A stretch of DNA of 20,897 nt. It comes from a virus. Positions 14,506-20,897 of the stretch are shown piece after piece (position 1 is the stretch's first letter; each line of letters begins with the position of its first letter). The DNA is taken from positions 1 through 20,897 of the IMG/VR virus record IMGVR_UViG_3300047370_000267. One strand, written 5' to 3'. The notes below the pieces were generated by a model that saw only the letters and a list, made by a program, of their open reading frames with translations, searched no databases and was not told the DNA's origin. Made by a program: the position numbers and the translations under genes.

Positions 14506-14929
14506 TTTCAATCGTCTTCTGTTCGTCATTTATTGCTTTTAACAAATCAGAAGTGCTTCCATTAAATACAATGTTTGTTTGTTTTTCAATCTTACTGGCG
14601 ACTTTACCATCAATTTTATCAATTTTTTGTTTGCGCTCCTGCACATCCATAACATCCTTTGCTTGGTCGCTCATAGTTTTTATTAATTGTCCGGCGACCT
14701 CAAATGCACGAGGATTATCTGAGTTTTGTGCTATTTGCAAAATGCCCTGAATTGCTTCTTCACCATATACCATTGCCCTTTTCAAGGCATTTCTAGCTTC
14801 CTGGAAATCATTTTCAAGTTGTTCATCCTGTTGATCTACAGGAATCATAGGAGTTTTTGTTTCCTCAACTTGTGTTAAGGTTCCAAACGTTTTATCCAAC
14901 GCATCAAATACTTTATTCTTTTTATTCAT
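14480..14929 (-). CDS. 16: Small terminase subunit gp16
   Basis: 149 residues from ATG 14929 (MNKKNKVFDALDKTFGTLTQ), against 164 in T4. gp16 recognises DNA and regulates gp17. The protein is almost all helical, with DFQEARNALKRAMVYGEEAI (about 41-60) and an oligomerisation-type helix PRAFEVAGQLIKTMSDQAKD followed by VMDVQERKQKIDKI, the conserved core of T4-like gp16. A longer frame opens at 15001, but those 24 residues only read through the coding end of gene 15. ATG 14929 has GAGGAG upstream and overlaps the gene 15 stop by 8 bases, so it is the likelier start. It overlaps gene 17 at its 3' end, the usual terminase pair. Confidence 0.92.
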   Translation of the reverse strand: MNKKNKVFDALDKTFGTLTQVEETKTPMIPVDQQDEQLENDFQEARNALKRAMVYGEEAIQGILQIAQNSDNPRAFEVAGQLIKTMSDQAKDVMDVQERKQKIDKIDGKVASKIEKQTNIVFNGSTSDLLKAINDEQKTIENVPTDRKD

Positions 14930-15941
14930 AAACTGTATCAAACTCCTCGAGGAATCTATACGCATCATCAATTGATTGTATTCCTGAGTCCGGTGCCTCA
15001 AATGTTACAGTGGGTGCAGATGAATAACCACTACCACCGGCATCTATTGTAACACTCTTGACTCTAAACTTACTACTATTTAGAGGATCTGCTTCCATAG
15101 TTACAGAAGCCCTTGCACCTGTTCCATCACCTGTTATAGTAATATTAGGACCTGCTGATGTATAATTACCGCCACTATATGTAACAGCTATAGCACTTAC
15201 CGCATTACCTGAAAGTGTTGCAGTACCTGTTGCTGTAGCAGATGATACTGAATATTGTTGCCGTGTTCTTTCACCCGTAAGATTAGGATTTTGATAAACG
15301 TCTGCAATAACTTTTCTTATGATTCCTTGATCTGCAACATGACCATAAAAGTTTAGTTTCATAGTAAAGTTAAGAGACCATATAATACTTTGTCTATCTG
15401 CAAACTGACCATATGTATTATCTTCATATGCAGTTGATTCCAACGTAATTTTAATGTCTCTTTTAATACCTAGTTCAGGCAAATCATTTACTGTAATGTT
15501 GAAGTCAGGATTAAAAAAAGGTAAAATCTGTTCTATGATTTGCAAACCATCTTCCTGATTCTTAGCAAAACAATATAAAGTAAGATTCAAATCATAAGGT
15601 GTAGACACAAATGTTTGTGTCATTTTAAGAGCATCAGATGTGTTTGTTTTACGATGTTGCTGAATAGGTGCAACTTTTCTTGTAGGATCATATGTAAGAG
15701 AGCTAATCTCAAATCCCATGCGAGGCAAAACTAATGCAACTTCTTGGTCAGTTAAATTCGGTTGTCCCTCAATACGGGATAAAAACTTTTGCTTCGTAGC
15801 ATACGCAAGAGGCACTCTAAGTGATTGAGCAACGTTACCACTAGAATCTTTACGTTGTATAACAATGTTGTTAAATATAGAACCAAATGCCGCAACAGCT
15901 CTGCGGACATGAGAGTGATAAAAAGTTTTTCCCTTAAACAT
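14922..15941 (-). CDS. 15: Tail sheath terminator/stabiliser gp15
   Basis: 339 residues, longer than T4 gp15 (272). gp15 caps the top of sheath and tube and joins the tail to the neck. The N-terminus MFKGKTFYHSHVRRAVAAFG (1-20) SIFNNIVIQR, the VPLAYATKQKFLSRI block (43-57), PRMGFEISSLTYDPTRKVAP (73-92) and the FNITVNDLPELGIKRDIKIT segment are the T4-like gp15 core. The extra length comes from residues 236-318, two Gly-rich repeats inserted before the last 20 residues, which return to the helical tail IDDAYRFLEEFDTVYE. The start overlaps the gene 14 stop (TAATG). Confidence 0.93.
   Translation of the reverse strand: MFKGKTFYHSHVRRAVAAFGSIFNNIVIQRKDSSGNVAQSLRVPLAYATKQKFLSRIEGQPNLTDQEVALVLPRMGFEISSLTYDPTRKVAPIQQHRKTNTSDALKMTQTFVSTPYDLNLTLYCFAKNQEDGLQIIEQILPFFNPDFNITVNDLPELGIKRDIKITLESTAYEDNTYGQFADRQSIIWSLNFTMKLNFYGHVADQGIIRKVIADVYQNPNLTGERTRQQYSVSSATATGTATLSGNAVSAIAVTYSGGNYTSAGPNITITGDGTGARASVTMEADPLNSSKFRVKSVTIDAGGSGYSSAPTVTFEAPDSGIQSIDDAYRFLEEFDTVYE
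14988..15236 (-). repeat. Gly-rich repeat pair inserted near the gp15 C-terminus
   Basis: gp15 residues 236-318 hold a degenerate unit (TYSGGNYTSAGPNITITGDG) and a clean unit (AGGSGYSSAPTVTFEAPDSG). The clean unit is almost the same as one in gp18 (AGGSGYSSAPTVTVAAPDVG), though codon choice differs. Confidence 0.75.
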
Positions 15942-16690
15942 TATAGCTCACCAAACGGATTAGATTCTGTGAAGTCAAGAATATTATCTACTTGTTGGAC
16001 ATTCACAAAGTCTGCATTGTCGCCTGCAACGGCTGGTCTAATTGCGTATGATTGTAGAATCAAACTACCACCATCTTCAAGAACAAGTGAATCGCCTGTT
16101 TCCAATTTAAATTCATGCAGTAATGCATCTACAGAAAGATTATCTTCAATAGCATCAATTTCTGCATTGCCTGTATCGAGAGCCTCAGAGCTGTATTCAA
16201 ATAATTCACAACGCAATCTAAATGTATGTAATTTACCTACTTGATAAAATGGATCTTGGTGTTCAACAAATTTAATCTCGAACAAAGATTTTGTCATGGG
16301 AAAATATAACAAGTCGCCTTCTGCAGGTCTAGAATCTAACTGAAAACTGCCGCCATATTGTTTGGCACTTTCAACACTTTCTTCCCAACGTCTTTTGGCT
16401 ACAACAAATGTTGCACTATCTCTAATTTCGATACCGAAACGTTGAAATAAATCTCCCTCACCTTCAAACCCGTCAACAGGTTCCATATACATTTCTAAAT
16501 GATATGCTTGTGTAAACTTAGACAATTCACTCTCGTCAAACAAAACATCTCTGTTTACAAGAGTCCTAGGCATGTAAAGGATATCGTGACCGTAAATTTT
16601 AAGAGCTTCAATATGGAGACTTTCCACAAGTGTTTGCTCATTTACTTCGCCGATTGACCTTCCGCGTTGGAAATAGTGATTAGTTGGCAT
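15941..16690 (-). CDS. 14: Neck protein gp14
   Basis: 249 residues, against 256 in T4. gp14 with gp13 forms the neck that closes the filled head and receives the tail. Family marks: MPTNHYFQRGRSIGEVNEQT (1-20), LVESLHIEALKIYGHDILYMPR (about 21-43), a YHLEMYMEPVDGFEGEGDLF block, and FGIEIRDSATFVVAKRRWEE. SRPAEGDLLYFPMTKSLFEI follows, with VEHQDPFYQVGKLHTFRLRC after it. These match cyanophage-type gp14 closely. The start has TAGGAT upstream. It lies 4 bases after gene 13 and overlaps gene 15, so the neck genes form one tight operon. Confidence 0.94.
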   Translation of the reverse strand: MPTNHYFQRGRSIGEVNEQTLVESLHIEALKIYGHDILYMPRTLVNRDVLFDESELSKFTQAYHLEMYMEPVDGFEGEGDLFQRFGIEIRDSATFVVAKRRWEESVESAKQYGGSFQLDSRPAEGDLLYFPMTKSLFEIKFVEHQDPFYQVGKLHTFRLRCELFEYSSEALDTGNAEIDAIEDNLSVDALLHEFKLETGDSLVLEDGGSLILQSYAIRPAVAGDNADFVNVQQVDNILDFTESNPFGEL

Positions 16691-16694
16691 TAAA

Positions 16695-17648
16695 TTATCC
16701 TACCATAAATGAAGGTGGAAGTTCATAATTAAGTTGCATCTCTTGTTCGACTGTGGAAATTTCTTGAATCGCCTCGCCGTAGATTTGGTCCCCATTAAGT
16801 GTAACTCCGCCTGGTAGTGCAATACCACCAAACTTTTTCATATTTTCACCCCATTGTCTTTTAATCAACGCAGTTGTATATCTTTTCAACCACATGTCAT
16901 CATAAACTTCCGAATATTCTGTTGGATTAATTAGTTTGTTACCTTCTGCAACAACATAATCCCCTATGTTAAATGTGCTATCCATATCCGTATCAATATG
17001 CAATTTATTTGTTTTACGATTAAAACGTATTGCTCTTTCATTCACAAACAAATTTTCCAACAGGTTAAGATGTGTTTTAACCATAGAATAATATGTTACG
17101 TCAGCACTTAACAAATTGTAAAGATCATTCAATGCAAATTGATAATCCACATCGAACAATCCATCAGATCTTGCACCTGCAATTAATCCAAACTTAAACA
17201 ATCGTGTAATGCCTAACCAGGAATCATCAACAACAATATAACCATTCTCAATATCACCTTTTGCGATAGATGTAATTGTAGTAGAAGCACCTGAGTCCGA
17301 ACCTGTGATTGTTTCACCAGCTTCAAATTTTTCTGCTGTTTTAGTGTTTTCATACACAAGTGCCGTAGTTGTTGTGTTCTCATGGACCGTAGCTGTTGCG
17401 CCGGATGTGCCGCCTGTAATTGTTTCACCTGTATTAAATGTAGTTGCAGGTATTGTAAGTGTTGATCCCGAAAGTTTCTTTTTCAGATAGGCACGTTCTA
17501 CACCATCAAAATGATATTCCTGCCACATTTGCAAAGCGTCATCTACGCGGTCACTAATTTGATCTTCGTCAACATTAATTTCTATTACAGGAAAACCTAA
17601 GCGGCGTAGTGAATAATCAATAAGTCCTTGTCTAGTTGTTATAGCCAT
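16695..17648 (-). CDS. 13: Neck protein gp13
   Basis: 317 residues, close to T4 gp13 (309). gp13 works with gp14 to form the head-to-tail neck. The N-terminus MAITTRQGLIDYSLRRLGFP (1-20) VIEINVDEDQISDRVDDALQ MWQEYHFDGVERAYLKK is highly typical, and so is the later segment GITRLFKFG with FDVDYQFALNDLYNL and YDDMWLKRYTTALIKRQWGE. C-terminal YELPPSFMVG fits too. Between them, residues 71-127 form a Thr/Gly-rich insert with two copies of a 'GETITG..SGA' unit. The start overlaps the previous stop (TAATG). Confidence 0.94.
   Translation of the reverse strand: MAITTRQGLIDYSLRRLGFPVIEINVDEDQISDRVDDALQMWQEYHFDGVERAYLKKKLSGSTLTIPATTFNTGETITGGTSGATATVHENTTTTALVYENTKTAEKFEAGETITGSDSGASTTITSIAKGDIENGYIVVDDSWLGITRLFKFGLIAGARSDGLFDVDYQFALNDLYNLLSADVTYYSMVKTHLNLLENLFVNERAIRFNRKTNKLHIDTDMDSTFNIGDYVVAEGNKLINPTEYSEVYDDMWLKRYTTALIKRQWGENMKKFGGIALPGGVTLNGDQIYGEAIQEISTVEQEMQLNYELPPSFMVG
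17268..17438 (-). repeat. 'GETITGxxSGA' repeat pair inserted in gp13
   Basis: gp13 residues 71-127 carry FNTGETITGGTSGATATV and FEAGETITGSDSGASTTIT, about 37 residues apart. This beta-rich unit differs from the 'GYxSAPTVT' units in gp15 and gp18. Confidence 0.7.
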
Positions 17649-17992
17649 TATGCCCTCGTTACGTTTGGTCTTACAGTTACTATACCCTCAAAAGGTCTAA
17701 GTGTTTCAGAAGAAGATGCAACTTCAACATCATAAACAAATCTATTGTTGCCTGTAGAACCAACTGAAATAGCCGCAGTTTGTGCCGCAGTTAGTGAAAG
17801 TGTTACCTTACCTGTTGCGTCAACAACGGCAGTGGTGAAGGCAGTAGATGTGGATGAATAGTGAGATCTACGCATTTGTGCGGTCGCCGTATAACCTGTC
17901 AAGTTTTTGGCACTTCCTGCAGAGTCCAATACTGTAAACTCTTGAGAAAATGTGGCGCCCTGCTCAATTACAATGTTAGTAGTTGTTGCCAT
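17648..17992 (-). CDS. Small virion structural protein, BppU/Ig-like fold
   Basis: 114 residues. The order of elements is that of small phage beta-sandwich proteins of the BppU N-terminal type: a polar opening TNIVIEQGATFSQEFTVLDS (6-25), LTGYTATAQMRRS (32-44), GKVTLSLTAAQTAAI, a VYDVEVAS strand and a final GIVTVRPNVTR. Such proteins are usually baseplate, fibre or neck-associated structural parts. It is the first gene of the minus-strand morphogenesis unit, with AAGGAAGA before the ATG and a late promoter 25 bases upstream, and it is coupled to gene 13. Its exact place in the virion is unknown. Confidence 0.82.
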   Translation of the reverse strand: MATTTNIVIEQGATFSQEFTVLDSAGSAKNLTGYTATAQMRRSHYSSTSTAFTTAVVDATGKVTLSLTAAQTAAISVGSTGNNRFVYDVEVASSSETLRPFEGIVTVRPNVTRA

Positions 17993-18017
17993 TGGTCATC
18001 TTCCTTGTTTGTTCTAC

Positions 18018-18025
18018 TATTTATA
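18018..18025 (-). promoter_or_regulatory. Late promoter TATAAATA (head of the morphogenesis unit)
   Basis: Exact late octamer on the minus strand, 25 bases before the 114-residue gene that leads genes 13 to 17. It lies in the 49-base divergent gap before the plus-strand glycosyltransferase-like cluster. Confidence 0.8.
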
Positions 18026-18041
18026 CAACTAAATAATAGAC

Positions 18042-18725
18042 ATGATTACAATACACACATTACTTTATGGCGACAAATATACATATGATGATGTAAATCG
18101 TATTGCCGCATCGGTTCCTAACATGGATTGCCGCTTTGTTTGTCACACAGATCAAGGTGAGAAACTTCGCAAGGATGGTCTTTACGAGGATATCATTCTA
18201 AGATGGGCTGATATTGAATTAGGCACATTTGAAAAAGTAAACATTCTTGGTCAAGATTGGGGTCATTCAATATATCTTGATTTAGATGTTGTGATACAAA
18301 AACAAGATTTGTCAGATTTTATAACAATTCACGGTAATGCTATATGTAAAACTTATTGGAAGCCTGAAGGCTTTGAAGCTGAACATAAAGGCGGTGACTT
18401 CAACTCCAGTGTCATGTCATGGAGAGGTATTAGTGGACTGCCTATCAAAAAACACTTCAATAAAAATCCTTACAAGTGGATAAAAGAATATGACGGGTGT
18501 GACGATAAATATCTTTTTCACGAACACAAGGATAAGTTTCACCCATATGAGAAAGGTAAAATTTATTCCTATATGTTTGGCATAGACCACGAAACAGATG
18601 TAAGTCCTCGTGGCAGAAAATATAGATCTAAACCCGATATTTGTTTATTGAATGGTCAGGATCGCTTTAACTTTGATTTGAGGACTGATTACTATACTCA
18701 CTTTTCTAACAATAAAGTGGGGTGA
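18042..18725 (+). CDS. Glycosyltransferase-like protein 1 (GT-A type, DLD motif)
   Basis: 227 residues. The N-terminus MITIHTLLYGDKYTYDDVNR (1-20) and HTDQGEKL look like the nucleotide-binding half of a GT-A fold. IYLDLDVVIQ (77-86) supplies the D-x-D motif (Asp80, Asp82) that binds metal and sugar nucleotide. Further shared points are YWKPEG (105-110) and FNSSVMSW (120-127). The family is seen in marine phages and in bacterial polysaccharide loci, but the donor and acceptor are not visible. No Shine-Dalgarno is clear before the ATG. The gene starts the plus-strand cluster, divergent from all structural genes. Its last 38 or so bases overlap the conserved beginning of the next gene in another frame. 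Confidence 0.78.
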   Translation: MITIHTLLYGDKYTYDDVNRIAASVPNMDCRFVCHTDQGEKLRKDGLYEDIILRWADIELGTFEKVNILGQDWGHSIYLDLDVVIQKQDLSDFITIHGNAICKTYWKPEGFEAEHKGGDFNSSVMSWRGISGLPIKKHFNKNPYKWIKEYDGCDDKYLFHEHKDKFHPYEKGKIYSYMFGIDHETDVSPRGRKYRSKPDICLLNGQDRFNFDLRTDYYTHFSNNKVG

Positions 18726-18762
18726 CAAATACTCCGCTGATTATGTAAACAATCTGTATGGA

Positions 18763-20079
18763 ATGATTGATGCTAATTATGTCAATCAGTTTCGTATGGT
18801 TTGCTTTACTGACGAACCTGACAATATCCGAGAAGAAGTAGAAATACATCCTATTCCGGATATAGAACCTTTGCATCCTAAATATTGGTTTGGTAAGGAA
18901 AACTACTGTTGGGATCGCAGTAAGTTTCTTCTGTTCAACGCACATAAACTATTATCTACTGAAGGGCCTTTTTGTTATTTTGATCTTGACATTGTAATAC
19001 AGGATAGTATAGATGAATTTTACGAACTTGCCTTTCAACCTCACATTTTGTATTCCCATTGGCAGCCTGAAGGACAACTAAAAGAAAGACGTTTTCGAGA
19101 TGTCAGAGGAACATATTACAATTCTAGTTGTATGTTGTGGTGGTCAGATCAACCTCAAAAAATATATGAGGATGTTGTAAACAATCCTAATATTTTTAAA
19201 GTATTTTACAAAGGCTCAGATAATTACCATCAGTGGCGGCGTCCTGCAGGAAAAGACTTCTGGAACTTTTTGCCGTGCGATTGGTATTATAGTTACAATT
19301 ATGAGGATGCAAACTACAAAGCCAAACTAGCTTTATTCAATCAGAATATGATTGAAGGTGAAGACACTGTAAGTTTAGATAAATGTGAAGATGCCTCCAT
19401 ACTTAATCATTGGTATGGTAAATATGACATGTATAAAGAACTACCGACAAGAGTAGTTCTAGAACTTACAAACAAATTCAATGATACAGATAATAAATTT
19501 AATAACATTTTTGTAGAAGAGGATGAACTAACTCTTGCAGATATAAAACGTATATTCAAAAATTATAAACTAGAATATGTTACTCTGCTTAGAACACTCT
19601 CAGCACCTTGGAGATGTAAGGATTATTTTGAAATTATAGAATGGTTTGGTGAACAGGGTGCTCAAGTAATCATGCCCATATTAGAAATAGATGACGAGCC
19701 TCAAACTACTGAAGTTCAAGAATCTATACGAGATATTGTAAGTAGAGAAAATATTTACGACTTCAAACAAACATATGAATATCGCAATATTGACAAGGAA
19801 GAAAAATGGATTATTGATTGTGAGGCAAGAAATGATAATAGCATATATGTAAATGCAAAAGGTCAAGTTTTTCCTTGTTCATATATTGCTAGAGACGTAT
19901 TAGAAAATAGATTGTATCCTTTGCATCCAATTGACTATCCTTATAACAATAAATACAATAACGCCAAGTCTTTCGCTGTGAAAGACATTGTTTATAATGA
20001 CGACTTCGAGCATTATAATGAAAGTCTCAAACGAGACCATTTGAAAATTTGTAAAGAGAAGTGTGGAAGATGCGTGTAA
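18763..20079 (+). CDS. Glycosyltransferase-like domain fused to a degenerate radical-SAM/SPASM domain
   Basis: 438 residues from the first ATG. Residues 1-225 are GT-like: HPKYWFGKENYCWDRSKF (38-55), YFDLDIVIQ (72-80) with the DLD motif, YYNSSCMLWW (118-127) and YKGSDNYHQW (149-158). Residues about 228-438 resemble a radical-SAM/SPASM protein: PTRVVLELTNKFN (228-240) is where 'ELTNKCN' is expected, but the CX3CX2C positions are Phe239, Asp243 and Phe246. The SPASM-like part keeps IIDC (Cys353), YVNAKGQVFPC (Cys372) and CKEKCGRC (Cys430, 434, 437). The frame stays open 27 codons upstream, and those codons encode family-like KWGDKYSADYVNNLYG, so the true start is probably a rare codon near 18688-18694 (AGGA at 18681-18684). 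Function unknown; radical-SAM chemistry is unlikely. Confidence 0.8.
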   Translation: MIDANYVNQFRMVCFTDEPDNIREEVEIHPIPDIEPLHPKYWFGKENYCWDRSKFLLFNAHKLLSTEGPFCYFDLDIVIQDSIDEFYELAFQPHILYSHWQPEGQLKERRFRDVRGTYYNSSCMLWWSDQPQKIYEDVVNNPNIFKVFYKGSDNYHQWRRPAGKDFWNFLPCDWYYSYNYEDANYKAKLALFNQNMIEGEDTVSLDKCEDASILNHWYGKYDMYKELPTRVVLELTNKFNDTDNKFNNIFVEEDELTLADIKRIFKNYKLEYVTLLRTLSAPWRCKDYFEIIEWFGEQGAQVIMPILEIDDEPQTTEVQESIRDIVSRENIYDFKQTYEYRNIDKEEKWIIDCEARNDNSIYVNAKGQVFPCSYIARDVLENRLYPLHPIDYPYNNKYNNAKSFAVKDIVYNDDFEHYNESLKRDHLKICKEKCGRCV

Positions 20080-20870
20080 ATTTTGTATGTGCTAAATGGG
20101 GCACCAAATATGGACCACACTTTGTCAATCGGTTATGTAATATGGCTAGGAGAAACTGCCCTGACCATTTTGATTTCCACTTCTATTGTTACACTGATGA
20201 TAGTGTTGGTCTTCAATCTGATATTACGGTTATCCCCTTTCCAGATATTCCGAACATCCATCCTAAGTATTGGTTCGGGAATGATAATTTTAAATACGGA
20301 ATGGCTCGCTGTTGGGATCGCCCAAAAACTTTTGTTTTTAACACCCATAATTTCGCCGATGACAAACCTACTGGTCGGTTCGTCTTTCTAGATTTAGATG
20401 TCATCATTCAGAACGACCTAACTCCTATCATTACATATAATATGGAACAACCTACTAAGATGCGTTCTTGGTGGCAGGATCCACGCCCTATGGATACTCG
20501 CCGCTTTAAAGTTTCACATGGGGCGTTTACAAATGGAAGCTGTCAAGTATGGAGCGATGACCAATGTGAACCTATCTGGGAAGATGTATTAGAGCATCAG
20601 GATAAAATTTGGTTCACATATACAGATGGCACTGATAATTACCACAGTTGGAGATGGCGTGAGCTATGGGATTACTTTCCGAGCTGGATGGCATATTCTT
20701 ATAATCGCGGCCGCTCATGGGATGAGGATGATTTAAATGTAGGAATATATCGTGGGAACTGCATTCTATGTGTATTCAATGTTGACTTGTTGCCCTTTGA
20801 AGATGCATCAAGAGGAAAAACAAAACAGGATGAATTAGCAGACCCCAAGTTGTTGGAACATTGGCAGTGA
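20070..20870 (+). CDS. Glycosyltransferase-like protein 3 (GT-A type, DLD motif)
   Basis: 266 residues from ATG 20070 (MRVNFVCAKWGTKYGPHFVN). A GTG at 20061 would add three residues, but ATG 20070 fits the family start better and has AAGAGAAG upstream. Shared with the preceding protein: KWGTKY and FVNRLCNM near the N-terminus, HPKYWFG (64-70), CWDRPKTFVFNTHN (81-94), FLDLDVIIQ (106-114), NGSCQVWSDDQ (155-165), YTDGTDNYHSW (184-194) and WMAYSYNRG. It lacks the C-terminal SPASM-like half. The start overlaps the previous stop by 10 bases, and the stop overlaps a GTG that may begin the next gene. It is clearly a paralogue of its neighbour's GT half. Substrate unknown. Confidence 0.8.
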   Translation: MRVNFVCAKWGTKYGPHFVNRLCNMARRNCPDHFDFHFYCYTDDSVGLQSDITVIPFPDIPNIHPKYWFGNDNFKYGMARCWDRPKTFVFNTHNFADDKPTGRFVFLDLDVIIQNDLTPIITYNMEQPTKMRSWWQDPRPMDTRRFKVSHGAFTNGSCQVWSDDQCEPIWEDVLEHQDKIWFTYTDGTDNYHSWRWRELWDYFPSWMAYSYNRGRSWDEDDLNVGIYRGNCILCVFNVDLLPFEDASRGKTKQDELADPKLLEHWQ

Positions 20871-20897
20871 CATACGAATATAGAAACTTTAGAGGTA
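20867..20897 (+). CDS. Start of a further gene (cut by window edge)
   Basis: A GTG at 20867 overlaps the preceding stop (GTGA) and opens a frame VTYEYRNFRG that runs off the window. The overlap style matches the rest of the cluster, but ten codons are too few to name a product. Confidence 0.35.
   Translation, partial: MTYEYRNFRG

Noticed and set aside
14930-15001. Longer gene 16 start at 15001
   Set aside because: It would overlap gene 15 by 80 bases and add residues with no gp16 character, while ATG 14929 has GAGGAG upstream.
12145-15236. Recent duplication between gp18 and gp15 repeat segments
   Set aside because: Protein units are almost the same, but third codon positions differ widely, so the DNA was not copied recently.
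18028-18035. ACTAAATA as a plus-strand late promoter for the glycosyltransferase-like cluster
   Set aside because: It differs at two bases from TATAAATA and is only 6 bases from the ATG, too close for a late promoter with a leader.

Overview
The window is part of the genome of a tailed, contractile-tail phage of the T4 supergroup. The gene order 13-14-15-16-17-18-19-20-67/68 region-21-22-23-3-uvsY-uvsW-55 is that of marine T4-like myoviruses (cyanophages and phages of SAR11-type bacteria), and the sequence is AT-rich. The host cannot be read from the window. A marine bacterium is an inference from gene order, Gly-rich inserts in structural proteins and the queE gene.

Minus strand, about 17992 down to 1: virion morphogenesis, then recombination and regulation. 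From right to left there is a small structural protein, neck proteins gp13 and gp14, tail terminator gp15, the terminase pair gp16/gp17, sheath gp18, tube gp19 and portal gp20. Three small prohead-region proteins follow, then protease gp21, scaffold gp22, major capsid gp23 and tail completion gp3. After these come a cupin protein not usual at this place, the recombination pair uvsY/uvsW, a small protein with a possible Sm-like fold, the late sigma factor gp55, and the 5' part of queE, cut by the window edge. Six exact copies of the T4-type late promoter octamer TATAAATA, plus one GATAAATA variant, lie 17 to 51 bases before start codons of leading genes. All point along the minus strand. gp55, encoded in the window, is the factor expected to read them. 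A strong intrinsic terminator follows gene 23. queE has two overlapping sigma70-type promoters instead.

Plus strand, 18042 to the right edge: a divergent, overlapping cluster of three related glycosyltransferase-like genes, each with a DLD motif, followed by the first codons of a further gene. The middle protein is a fusion. Its C-terminal half looks like a radical-SAM/SPASM protein in which the three cluster cysteines are replaced (Phe, Asp, Phe at the exact CX3CX2C spacing) while the SPASM-region cysteines remain. Its conserved N-terminus extends about 25 residues upstream of the first ATG, with no ATG, GTG or TTG start available. This cluster is the most unusual part of the window and may act on phage or host surface glycans.

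The minus-strand genes are packed tightly, many with TAATG or ATGA overlaps. The longest gap between genes is about 100 bases (4387-4488), and it holds the gene 23 terminator and the gene 3 late promoter. I saw no tRNA, CRISPR array, insertion sequence or integrase.
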